Shown: positions 51,508-59,823 of the stretch, one piece after another
How the letters are laid out: each line of letters starts with the position of its first letter
How positions within the stretch are numbered: position 1 is the first letter of the stretch
NCBI GenBank assembly: GCA_965213885.1
Contig: OZ243919.1
Location: 744,001 to 808,000 of the forward strand
Source of the DNA: VYFG01 sp965213885
GTDB lineage: Bacteria > Pseudomonadota > Gammaproteobacteria > Arenicellales > Poriferihabitantaceae
Length of the DNA: 64,000 bases
Direction of reading: 5' to 3'
Notes under the pieces: model-generated
The model's input: only the letters and a program-made list of their open reading frames with translations
Told to the model about the DNA's origin: nothing
The model's database searches: none
Position numbers and translations under genes: made by a program

Positions 51508-52659
51508 ATGAAGATTAAAAGATCTGTTGATACACCGGCAAACGAGGAACGGCGCCGGCTTTTCGAGCTGAGCGCAAAGTACGGATTCTCCGCCGCCATG
51601 GTGGCAGGTGCCGCCGGAGTGCTCGCGTCCCCCGAGGCCGCCGCGCAGACCGCGAAAGAAGAGACGGAACGCAAGAATGCGGCGGACTACACCATGACTT
51701 TTGCGACCGCATACATTGTCGGCGTTTCCCGGGCGTACCCGATCATGCAGCTTGACTTCAAGGAGAACATCCAGAACATGACCGATGGAAAGGTGTATGT
51801 GAACCTGGCCCCCGGGAAGAAGCTGGGTGCGGGCGGTGCCCTGGCGAAGAAAGTGCAAAGCGGCGTGATACAGGTCGCCCAGCACTCGGTTTCCAATTTT
51901 GCCCCGTTCGCGCCCGAGGCCGACCTGATCAACATGCCCTACATGTGCGCACGCAACCAGGAAGTAGTCAACCTGGTCACGTCGGATGTCTGGAAATCGG
52001 TAGTGGATCCCAAGATCAATGCCTCCGGGTTCAAGGCCCTGTGGTACACGTCGACTTCCGCTCGGACCTTTGCGGTCAGGAAGGGAATGGATCCGATCCT
52101 GGTGCCGGAGGATCTCAAGGGCGTGAAGTTCCGGGTGCCGGGCTCGAAAATGCTCCAGCAGTTCTACCGTCTGCTGGGCGCCAACCCGACGCCGGTTGCC
52201 TGGGGCGAAACGCCGTCGGCAATCAAGCAGGGTGTGGCCGACGCCCTCGACCCGGTATTGTCGGGGCTGTACATCTTCGGCTTCGGGGACATCCTGTCCC
52301 ATGTCACCCTGGCGCAGTCGGTGCATGGCCTGCAGGTGTTCAGCTGCAACCTCGAATGGTTCAATGGCCTGCCGGGAGACGTCCAGGCGGGGATCGAATT
52401 TGCGAGCGACGTGACCTTCCGCCAGAATCTGGCCAAGGTGCCGGCGGCTTTTGCCTATGCCTCTTCCGAGATGCGCAAGGCGGGGGTCCAGATCCACGAA
52501 CTGGGCGACGATCAGATCGCGCCTTTCAGGGAGCTGGCCGGCCATCAACGGCCTGAATGGGATGAGTGGAAGGTCAAGCTGGCCGGCTCGATGGCCAATT
52601 TCGACCAGATGCTGGAAGCGTCACAGACCCAGGGAAATTATTTCGTGCATAACGTCTAG
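51508..52659 (+). CDS. TRAP transporter substrate-binding protein (DctP family), Tat-type leader
   Basis: 383 aa preceded by an AGGAGG ribosome-binding site. The leader NEERRRLFELSAKYGFSAAM followed by VAGAAGVLASPEAAAQ has an arginine pair and a hydrophobic stretch fitting Tat export. The mature part has the DctP fold with LVPEDLKGVKFRVPGSKMLQ and VAWGETPSAIKQGVADALDP, the usual substrate-arginine region. It would bring an organic anion or zwitterion from the periplasm to the two membrane subunits encoded next. Cargo is presumably the sulfated substrate. Confidence 0.93.
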   Translation: MKIKRSVDTPANEERRRLFELSAKYGFSAAMVAGAAGVLASPEAAAQTAKEETERKNAADYTMTFATAYIVGVSRAYPIMQLDFKENIQNMTDGKVYVNLAPGKKLGAGGALAKKVQSGVIQVAQHSVSNFAPFAPEADLINMPYMCARNQEVVNLVTSDVWKSVVDPKINASGFKALWYTSTSARTFAVRKGMDPILVPEDLKGVKFRVPGSKMLQQFYRLLGANPTPVAWGETPSAIKQGVADALDPVLSGLYIFGFGDILSHVTLAQSVHGLQVFSCNLEWFNGLPGDVQAGIEFASDVTFRQNLAKVPAAFAYASSEMRKAGVQIHELGDDQIAPFRELAGHQRPEWDEWKVKLAGSMANFDQMLEASQTQGNYFVHNV

Positions 52660-52750
52660 GGCCTGACCCGGGCGGCCGGCGCGGCGCTTGCAGCTGAACC
52701 GGTCGCCCGGCGCCCGGCCCGGATCGGGGCAGGCTCGCCAATGTGCTGAC

Positions 52751-53266
52751 ATGAAGGCTTTGATCGAAGAATTTGACAGGAACGGGGAACGCTGGCTTTT
52801 GCTGGTGTTCTATGCGTTCGTGGTGTCGGTGATCTTTGTCGAGGTGGTGCGGCGCTTCGTGTTCCAGTACTCCTCCATCTGGGGCGAGGAGACAGCACGG
52901 TACGCGTTCATCTACCTCGTCTGGATCGGAGCCGCCGCCGCAATCAAGGACCGTGCCCATATCAGGATCGATATCATTTTCAAGTTCCTGCCTTCCAGGG
53001 GCGTTGCGATCCTGTACCTGCTTGGGGATATCGTTACCCTGATTTTCGCCTGCGCCGCGTTGTACTGGTCCCTGGAGTCCGTGGGTACCTCACTGCGTTT
53101 CGGCGCCGCCACCCACGGGCTGCGGATCAACCAGGCATGGTTCTCGTTCGCCGTCCCGTTCGGCTTCTCGTTGATACTCATTCGGCTGGTCCAGTCGATT
53201 CGACGGGACCTGGGCGACATCCGCTCCGGACGGCCCCCGTTTACCGGGCGCAAGCTTTTCGGGTGA
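52751..53266 (+). CDS. TRAP transporter small permease (DctQ family)
   Basis: 171 aa from the ATG giving MKALIEEFDRNGERWLLLVF. Four membrane helices: LLLVFYAFVVSVIFVEVVRR, ARYAFIYLVWIGAAAAI, GVAILYLLGDIVTLIFACAA and FSFAVPFGFSLILIRLV. The WGEETARYAFIYLVWIGAA block is the DctQ signature. It lies 91 bp after the DctP gene and 6 bp before the large permease. Confidence 0.93.
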   Translation: MKALIEEFDRNGERWLLLVFYAFVVSVIFVEVVRRFVFQYSSIWGEETARYAFIYLVWIGAAAAIKDRAHIRIDIIFKFLPSRGVAILYLLGDIVTLIFACAALYWSLESVGTSLRFGAATHGLRINQAWFSFAVPFGFSLILIRLVQSIRRDLGDIRSGRPPFTGRKLFG

Positions 53267-53272
53267 TCGGCC

Positions 53273-54589
53273 GTGTATAACCTCTACCAACAACCGGCGG
53301 TTGCCTACGAGTTCGGTTGGAATGTCGGCGGCCCCCTGCTGCTCATCGTGATCCTGCTCATGCTCGGAATCCCAATGTGGGTTGCCATGGGGATCGGCGT
53401 GATCGCGATGCTGCACTACACGCAGGTGCTTCCGCTCCACCTGCTTGGAGAAAGCCTCTTCGAGGGCATGGACGCGTTTGCCTTGATTGCCGTGCCGCTG
53501 TTCATTCTGACCGGGGATGTTCTGGTTCGTACCGGCCTGTCCAACAAGTTGCTGAATATCGCGGAGGCAACGGCCGGGGGATTCCGTTCGGGATTCGGCT
53601 CGTCGACCGTGCTCGGCTGCGGTTTTTTCTCCTGCATCTCCGGCTCCGACGCGGCCGGCTGTGCCGCACTCGGACGCATGACCATCCACCGGCTGGTGGA
53701 GGCCGGTTATCCGCGTCCCTATGCAGCGGCGCTGGTTGCCTCGGGTTCCTGTACGGGAATCCTGATTCCGCCGTCCATTGCCTATATCGTGATCGGCCTG
53801 ATACTCGGCATCTCGGCATCGACGCTGTTCATTGCGGCGATCGTTCCGGGCGTCATCGTGTTGATATCGATCATGATCACCAACATACTGGTCAATCGGT
53901 TCAGGGGCTACGAAAGTTCGAACCGGCGGTTTTCGATCCAGCACTGGCTGCAGACCATGTGGGATGGTCGCTACGCGCTCCTGGTGCCGTTCATCATCCT
54001 TGGAGGGATCTATTCCGGAATTTTCACGCCCACGGAAGCAGCGGCAGTCACGGTGGTGCTGATCATCATCATCGGGTTGGTGCAGGGTACCCTGAAGCTG
54101 AACGATTTTCCGGAAATGCTGGTCAGTTCGGCGAAGGTCAACGGGGTCATTCTCCCGACGGTCGCCCTGTCCCTGCCGTTGGCCGAAGCCCTGGGTGCCC
54201 TGTCCGTACCGCAGTACTTCATCGAGCAGGTCCTGTCCGTCACGGAGAACTACAGCTATATCCTGCTGCTGATCATCGGGATATTGATCTTCGCAGGCTG
54301 CGTCATGGAGGCGGTACCGAATATTGTACTGATTGCCCCCGTCCTGTACCCGCTGTCACAGCAGATCGGCATGGACCAGGTGCATTTCTGCATATTGATG
54401 GTCACCTCCCTGGGTATCGGGTTCATCACCCCGCCGATCGGTCTGAACCTGTTTGTGATATCCGGGGTCACGGGAGAATCCATACTCGACGTCGCGAAAT
54501 ACGTGTTCCCGTATGTGTTTGCCATGCTCTGCGTGGCGATACTGGTGGCCTTCGTGCCGCAGGTCTCCCTCGTGCTCCTGGAGCGCTAG
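53273..54589 (+). CDS. TRAP transporter large permease (DctM family)
   Basis: 438 aa, GTG start. About twelve hydrophobic helices. Family blocks include AVPLFILTGDVLVRTGLSNK, GGFRSGFGSSTVLGCGFFSC, GSCTGILIPPSIAYIVIGL and MVTSLGIGFITPPIGLNLFV. It uses the sodium gradient to import the DctP-delivered substrate. The next gene, the metallophosphoesterase, starts 13 bp after its stop. Confidence 0.95.
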   Translation: MYNLYQQPAVAYEFGWNVGGPLLLIVILLMLGIPMWVAMGIGVIAMLHYTQVLPLHLLGESLFEGMDAFALIAVPLFILTGDVLVRTGLSNKLLNIAEATAGGFRSGFGSSTVLGCGFFSCISGSDAAGCAALGRMTIHRLVEAGYPRPYAAALVASGSCTGILIPPSIAYIVIGLILGISASTLFIAAIVPGVIVLISIMITNILVNRFRGYESSNRRFSIQHWLQTMWDGRYALLVPFIILGGIYSGIFTPTEAAAVTVVLIIIIGLVQGTLKLNDFPEMLVSSAKVNGVILPTVALSLPLAEALGALSVPQYFIEQVLSVTENYSYILLLIIGILIFAGCVMEAVPNIVLIAPVLYPLSQQIGMDQVHFCILMVTSLGIGFITPPIGLNLFVISGVTGESILDVAKYVFPYVFAMLCVAILVAFVPQVSLVLLER

Positions 54590-54602
54590 GTACCGACAGG
54601 GC

Positions 54603-56768
54603 ATGTATGGTTTCGGGTCCTGGACCGGGAGGCGTGTCAACCCGTCGCTTGGAAGCTGTCTTTTCAGTTTCGTCCTGATCGCGGACACCCATGTCGATCG
54701 TGAAAACCAGCCATCTTCTTCTCCGTTTCCGGTCAACGCGCTATCCAATGCGAGAACCCGATATTGCGTGGAGGACATCAGGAGACTCGGGGTGGAGATG
54801 GGGCCGCTTGCGCCACGGTTTGTACTGCATCTGGGAGACTTGATTCATCCCGTCCCCTCCATGCCCTCCTATGCGGCGGCGGCGGCGGAATTCCAAGAGA
54901 TCGTTGCAGATCTGGGCATACCCCTTCACGTCCTTCCCGGCAATCATGACGTTGGCGACAAACCGGTGGACTGGGCTCCGGCCGGCGTTGTGCGTGAGGC
55001 ATTCCTGGCGAAATGGGAGGAACATTTCGGAGATCATTATCAGGCGTTCAGTGACCAGGGCATCCGCTTCATCCTGATCAATGCACAGATCATCAACTCC
55101 GGGCTGGAACTCGAGGGCAGGCAGCGTGCATGGCTCGAGCGGGAATTGGAGGGCAGTGCCAACGGACGCATCATGCTTTTCCTGCACTATCCGCCGTACC
55201 TGTGCTTTCCGGACGAGGATGAGAGTTACGACAACCTCGCCGAACCCGGACGTTCCTGGATACTGGGCTTGGCAGAAAAGTACCGGTTCGAGGCCCTGTT
55301 CGCAGGGCATGTGCATCACTTCTGGTATCACCGCCACGCTTCGACGGACTGCTATCTACTGCCGTCCACCTCGTTCACCCGCCAAGACTACAGCGAGATG
55401 TTTCGAAGCGCGCCAACACCCGAAATGCAGGATGGCCGCAACGACATAGACAAGGTGGGCTACTTCGTCGTGCTTGTCTATGAGAACGGCCATGTCTGCC
55501 ACTTTCGGAGCACGAGGGGAGCCTTGATTGACAAGGGAGGACGCCGGAATCCAATACGGCATGTTCCGAGGGTTGTTCCGCTTCATCCCCGCGAAGTCAC
55601 GCGGTCGCCGGTGGGTTTTGACATGCGCCATCCCTGGGCCGAACTGGTCGACATCGCGCCTTCCGGTGCCCTGGATGAGTTTCGCCGCAAACGTGTGCGA
55701 AACGATTATCCACTGTTGGCCCTGTGGAAGATGGGTGTTGGATTGATCCGCGTTCCCGTGGAGGATCTGGAGGACGACCTGGTGGTGGCCCGGATGCAGG
55801 CCCTGCGGGATTCCGGCCATGAGTTCGTGGCGATCAGTCAGGGGATTCCGTCCTCCGGGGCATGCGCACGCATGGTCATGCACAGGGAACTGGTGAAACG
55901 CTGGGAGGTGTCGTTGCCGTCAGCCATGGTCGCCGGGCTTTCGGGAGCCATACGGGAACTGAAGTCGAATGCCGGATTTCCCATCTACCTGTCCAAGCTT
56001 CGCATGAAGTCCGATGTAGTACGGGACGGTGAGCCCTACTTTCACCAGATCAGTCACGGTTTCAGAATCACGGATGAGGATGAAATCAATGCCCTGATGT
56101 CGGGGGGCAATCTGGAAGGGCTCTTCGACGGTGCCGTGTTCCGGGTAACGCGGTCCGACCGGGTGAGTGAGACGATTACTGGAATTGTGGATGCCTGCGG
56201 GAGGATGGGAGTGCGGGGTTCCATCACGATGTGTATGGCGGACCGGAACCCGGCACAGCATCGCCGTGATGACCTGGACAATGCTCGTCACATCGCCGAG
56301 GGGGTGTTTTCGGCAGCGGGACGGGAGGAGGTCGAGTTGTTCATCGACACGTTCATGGACCTGGACCGGGGCCATGGGGTTCGCAACGGGGTGATCGATC
56401 GCATGTGCAATCCACGACCGGCGATGACCGTTGTGCAAAATCTTTGCGCCATCATGGCCTCGTTTAGTGGCAGTGCATGCCGGGTTGATCGAGGAATGCT
56501 GAACGATGGCCGGTGGGTGTCCAGGAGGCAGGACGGCGAGATGCATTTATTGGTCCTGCCAAACTCCCCGTCGAACCGTCTGGCTGTCGAGGGCCCGGTT
56601 CACGGGATCATGGACGGATACCGGGAAGCGGTGGATCTCGTTACCGGAACGGCCAGGCCGGTCGAGGCCAGGGGCGGGATTGAGGGTGGCGTGCTGGATT
56701 TCGAGAGCAGCGTGTCCGGGCCCCTGCTCGTCGGCTTCTCTCCGGGCGGCCGGATGAATGCGCCATGA
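54603..56768 (+). CDS. Metallophosphoesterase fused to an unidentified C-terminal domain
   Basis: 721 aa from the ATG at 54603. The N-terminal 300 residues are a calcineurin-type phosphoesterase with all metal motifs: IADTH (Asp28, His30), LHLGDL (Asp79), PGNHDVG (Asn114, His115), FLHYPPYL (His195) and FAGHVHHF (His236, His238). Residues from about 330 do not match anything I recognise; repeated strand-helix units such as VGLIRVPVEDLEDDLV and EVELFIDTFMDLDRGHGVRN look like an (alpha/beta) barrel. No signal peptide. It is the last gene of the sulfatase/TRAP locus and probably cleaves a phosphodiester or a linked bond in the imported compound. Confidence 0.8.
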   Translation: MYGFGSWTGRRVNPSLGSCLFSFVLIADTHVDRENQPSSSPFPVNALSNARTRYCVEDIRRLGVEMGPLAPRFVLHLGDLIHPVPSMPSYAAAAAEFQEIVADLGIPLHVLPGNHDVGDKPVDWAPAGVVREAFLAKWEEHFGDHYQAFSDQGIRFILINAQIINSGLELEGRQRAWLERELEGSANGRIMLFLHYPPYLCFPDEDESYDNLAEPGRSWILGLAEKYRFEALFAGHVHHFWYHRHASTDCYLLPSTSFTRQDYSEMFRSAPTPEMQDGRNDIDKVGYFVVLVYENGHVCHFRSTRGALIDKGGRRNPIRHVPRVVPLHPREVTRSPVGFDMRHPWAELVDIAPSGALDEFRRKRVRNDYPLLALWKMGVGLIRVPVEDLEDDLVVARMQALRDSGHEFVAISQGIPSSGACARMVMHRELVKRWEVSLPSAMVAGLSGAIRELKSNAGFPIYLSKLRMKSDVVRDGEPYFHQISHGFRITDEDEINALMSGGNLEGLFDGAVFRVTRSDRVSETITGIVDACGRMGVRGSITMCMADRNPAQHRRDDLDNARHIAEGVFSAAGREEVELFIDTFMDLDRGHGVRNGVIDRMCNPRPAMTVVQNLCAIMASFSGSACRVDRGMLNDGRWVSRRQDGEMHLLVLPNSPSNRLAVEGPVHGIMDGYREAVDLVTGTARPVEARGGIEGGVLDFESSVSGPLLVGFSPGGRMNAP

Positions 56769-56792
56769 CGTCCCCGGCGCGACCCGTTTCGC

Positions 56793-57713
56793 CTAGTCGG
56801 CGGAATTCGCGTTGACGTTCCGGAAGAAGAGCAGCCAGGCTGTTTCCACCACACCGGCCACGGTGATGAACGTTACCCCGATGACCTGCCGAAGGCCGAA
56901 TGGCTCTCCGGCCCAGATCGCCGCGGTGATCACGCCCACGCTGATCTCGGCCATGAACAGGATTCCCACGATGCCGGGATTGAGCCTGGTCGGGGCGAAG
57001 ACCGTGGCCACCGCGGCGGGAACAATGATGATCAGTGTAAAGGGTATCAGCCAAAGCATGACCTTTCCAATCAGCGACCAGTCCGCAGGGGCAGGCGCTC
57101 CCTGGCTGGTGGCAAGCCAGGCAAGGGTCGAGGTGATCAGGAAGGCCCAGACGATGAACACGGCTCCGTAGGTGGTTGCCTTTTCCTGCCGGTCCATCAG
57201 GAGCATCAGCGCGGTTCCCGCCCAGATCAGGCCGGCGGACAGCGACATCCAGTCGCCGACGTTGCGGGGCAGGGGGAATGCCATGCCCTTGCCGAGGATC
57301 ACCCACATGCCGGCGAATCCCAGGATCATGGACCACCAGCGGGCGGGGGTAATGGGGTCGGCAATGATCCAGCGCGCCAGGAGAAATCCCCAGATCGGCA
57401 TCAGGTAGAACAGAACGATGACATTCACCACTTCGGTATAGACATAGGCGGACGCGTAGAACGCGTACCCGAGGCCATTGCCGAAACAGATGACGTGGAA
57501 GCGAAGGCGGCCGGGAAATATGCGTTTCCGGTCATGCCAGATCAGGGGCAGGACGATGAGCACGGACGCCAGGTTGAAGATCGTGGTGGCCCACAACCCC
57601 GGAAAACCGGCGTCTACCAGCATCCGGATAGGTATCCAGTAGATGCCGAACACCAGGCCCGCGTACACAGCGGCCAGCTTGGCCAGGGTCTGTTCATCAG
57701 GGCGTTTCAGCAT
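56793..57713 (-). CDS. DMT/EamA-family transporter
   Basis: 306 aa from the ATG giving MLKRPDEQTLAKLAAVYAGL. About ten hydrophobic helices in two repeats are visible, for example LAAVYAGLVFGIYWIPIRM, GLGYAFYASAYVYTEVVNVI, and in the second half SLSAGLIWAGTALMLLM and LNPGIVGILFMAEISVGVIT. EamA proteins export amino acids, drugs and other metabolites. It converges with the phosphoesterase gene (stops 25 bp apart) and has no clear substrate. Confidence 0.88.
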   Translation of the reverse strand: MLKRPDEQTLAKLAAVYAGLVFGIYWIPIRMLVDAGFPGLWATTIFNLASVLIVLPLIWHDRKRIFPGRLRFHVICFGNGLGYAFYASAYVYTEVVNVIVLFYLMPIWGFLLARWIIADPITPARWWSMILGFAGMWVILGKGMAFPLPRNVGDWMSLSAGLIWAGTALMLLMDRQEKATTYGAVFIVWAFLITSTLAWLATSQGAPAPADWSLIGKVMLWLIPFTLIIIVPAAVATVFAPTRLNPGIVGILFMAEISVGVITAAIWAGEPFGLRQVIGVTFITVAGVVETAWLLFFRNVNANSAD

Positions 57714-57830
57714 GGGCCGATTTGACTGGTAGCGGACCTGGGGGTCAAGGAGGCAGATGGCATACCGCTTTTCGGGTAGGGACCTGGCGCTGTTCACGTC
57801 CGCACGCCCCGCCCCTGCAGTGCCGCCCGG

Positions 57831-58760
57831 TCAGAACGCGCCCAGCTCCCGGATCGCTTCACAGGTCCGGAGAAAACTGTCCCCGATATCCGCGCTCATG
57901 TGGCGACCGCGCAGGTAGCCGTGCACCAGGCCCCTTTCCACGATGCAGGTGGCCTTGACGCCGGCGTTGTCCAGCCGGCGCACGTATTCGACCGCATCGT
58001 CCCGTATGGGGTCGTGCTCTGCCGCGAAGGCCGTGCAGGCAGGCAGGTCCGAGAAATCCGGGTGTGCAAGGGGGAAGTAGGTCGGGTCGTGTATTTCCGG
58101 TTCCCCCGCACTGCGCAGGGCCTGATAGTTCCAGATGTCCTGACGGGACAGGCCGGGGGCATCCGCCTTTTCGTCATAGGATGGAAGGCCAAGCGTTTCC
58201 CCGCCAAGCCAGGGGTAGATCAGTACCTGGCCCACTGGCTGCCTCTCGCTGCCGTGCTGGGCCACGCACACCGCCGCCGCCAGGGTGCCGCCGGCGGAAT
58301 CCCCAACCACCACGGTATGGCCGTGGTCCATTGCCAGGAAGACATCCAGAGCGTCCTCGAACGGTGCCGGGTGCACGAACTCCGGTGCCAGTCGGTAGTC
58401 CGCCGCGACGACCCGGTAGCCGGTCGCATGGGCGATGTCCGCACAGATCGAGTGATGGCTGTCGAGGTTACCCACCACGAATCCGCCGCCGTGATAATAG
58501 ATGACCGTCACCGGGGAGTGATGCTGCGGGTTTTCATAGATGCGGATGGGTATGAGGCCGTTTCGGCCGGGGATGTTGTGGTTGGTGGCCGCCACATCGT
58601 CATCGACAGGCGACTCGAATTCCGCGCACATGGCGAGATAGCGGCGCCGGTTTTCTTCCACGTCGAGTGCACCGCTGTCCTCCGGATAGCTGGCCGCTAC
58701 CCTGTCCAGGTAGGCGATCACTTCCGGTTTCATGGGGTACTTGGAGAGATCGTAGGGCAT
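57831..58760 (-). CDS. Alpha/beta hydrolase, HSL-type esterase
   Basis: 309 aa from the ATG giving MPYDLSKYPMKPEVIAYLDR. Oxyanion motif YYHGGGFVVGNLDSHH, nucleophile GDSAGGTLAAAV, acid EHDPIRDDAVEY and histidine VERGLVHGYLRGR complete the hormone-sensitive-lipase-type triad. It hydrolyses acyl esters in the cytoplasm. No signal peptide. It stands apart from the aminotransferase operon and its role is unknown. Confidence 0.92.
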   Translation of the reverse strand: MPYDLSKYPMKPEVIAYLDRVAASYPEDSGALDVEENRRRYLAMCAEFESPVDDDVAATNHNIPGRNGLIPIRIYENPQHHSPVTVIYYHGGGFVVGNLDSHHSICADIAHATGYRVVAADYRLAPEFVHPAPFEDALDVFLAMDHGHTVVVGDSAGGTLAAAVCVAQHGSERQPVGQVLIYPWLGGETLGLPSYDEKADAPGLSRQDIWNYQALRSAGEPEIHDPTYFPLAHPDFSDLPACTAFAAEHDPIRDDAVEYVRRLDNAGVKATCIVERGLVHGYLRGRHMSADIGDSFLRTCEAIRELGAF

Positions 58761-58907
58761 GGCGGGGGGAAGAAGGGGCTTTCCCGTTAGGATACCCCGA
58801 ATTCTCCGGTCCGTGGGCCCGCATACCGGCCCCGACGGTGCGTGGGTCATGGTCCTCTTGCAGTGACGATCGGTCCGGCAGGGAACCCGGGTTGCCCGGG
58901 GCGGACC

Positions 58908-59585
58908 CTATTCCACCACCGGGTAGTAGGGGCGGCCCCAGTCTTCGTCCGGGTTGTCCATCATGACATCAATGAAAACGGGTACCAGGAAGGTCAGGAT
59001 GGCGGCACCGTCACGTACCTGGCTGCGGTTGACACTGCTGTTCCAGGTCGCCCCGCCATGGATGATCTGGTTGCGCAGGACGTAGAGCCTGTCGAACACG
59101 AGATTCAGGACCTCGACGGTGTTGTGCGTCTTCAGGGCCAGTATGAATCGCCGCTCCGCGGACCGGAACATTTTCTCCCACTCATCGTATCCGCTGATCC
59201 CGTTGTGGTGCTTCCAGAACGGACTGAACACGTAGCGATTGTCCAGGAGCACCCGGATGGGTCCCGAGAAATTGTCCCAGATGGCGTCGTACACTCGTTG
59301 GCCGGTGTCGAGAGTCACAATCTTGTGGAAAAACCCGGTGAACTCGGTCCGCGCCTCGGACATGGTGTTGTAGACCTCCTCTTCATCCGCATAGGCCGCG
59401 TTGAAACCGATCCACAGGAAGATGAACCGTCCGTCGTCATCGGTTGCCTCCTCGGCCCGCCCGATCCAGCTGATCGAGCGGTGCACACGCAGTCCCATCG
59501 TTTGCGGAAAGTCGTCGCGCAATTCCCGCTGCTTGATCTTCAGGGTTGCATGCGTCAGGGCTGTTGGCGTCAGTTCTTCCAGCAT
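58908..59585 (-). CDS. HEPN-domain protein with an RX4H motif
   Basis: 225 aa from the ATG giving MLEELTPTALTHATLKIKQR; in-frame upstream codons to 59744 look non-coding. The protein is helical and ends with FDRLYVLRNQIIHGGATWNS, in which RNQIIH (Arg171 to His176) is the RX4H motif of HEPN ribonucleases. Such domains occur in toxin-antitoxin and phage-defence RNases. No nucleotidyltransferase (MNT) antitoxin gene lies next to it, so its activity and partner are unknown. Confidence 0.65.
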   Translation of the reverse strand: MLEELTPTALTHATLKIKQRELRDDFPQTMGLRVHRSISWIGRAEEATDDDGRFIFLWIGFNAAYADEEEVYNTMSEARTEFTGFFHKIVTLDTGQRVYDAIWDNFSGPIRVLLDNRYVFSPFWKHHNGISGYDEWEKMFRSAERRFILALKTHNTVEVLNLVFDRLYVLRNQIIHGGATWNSSVNRSQVRDGAAILTFLVPVFIDVMMDNPDEDWGRPYYPVVE

Positions 59586-59823
59586 CGTTCGAAACTCAAG
59601 CTTCCGCGTGGGGACCTTGGGGGTCGGGGCGCCGAGGGTTTCACCATACGCCCGAGCGACCCGCCGGTGCAACCCCCGAACAGATTCCCTGTAGCAACAG
59701 ATTCCCCCGAACAGATTCGACCGCCGCAAGCAGATTGTCGGCATGGCCGGGGCTTGCCGAAAACAGCCCGCCGTCAGGGACCGGTCGGGTCTGGAGCGCC
59801 CGTCATGGCATGGTGCCGGGGTT

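Noticed and set aside
53317..54678. 453-codon plus-strand frame within the DctM gene
   Set aside because: Same strand but shifted frame; the translation is rich in Arg, His and Pro without membrane helices, while the DctM frame has twelve.
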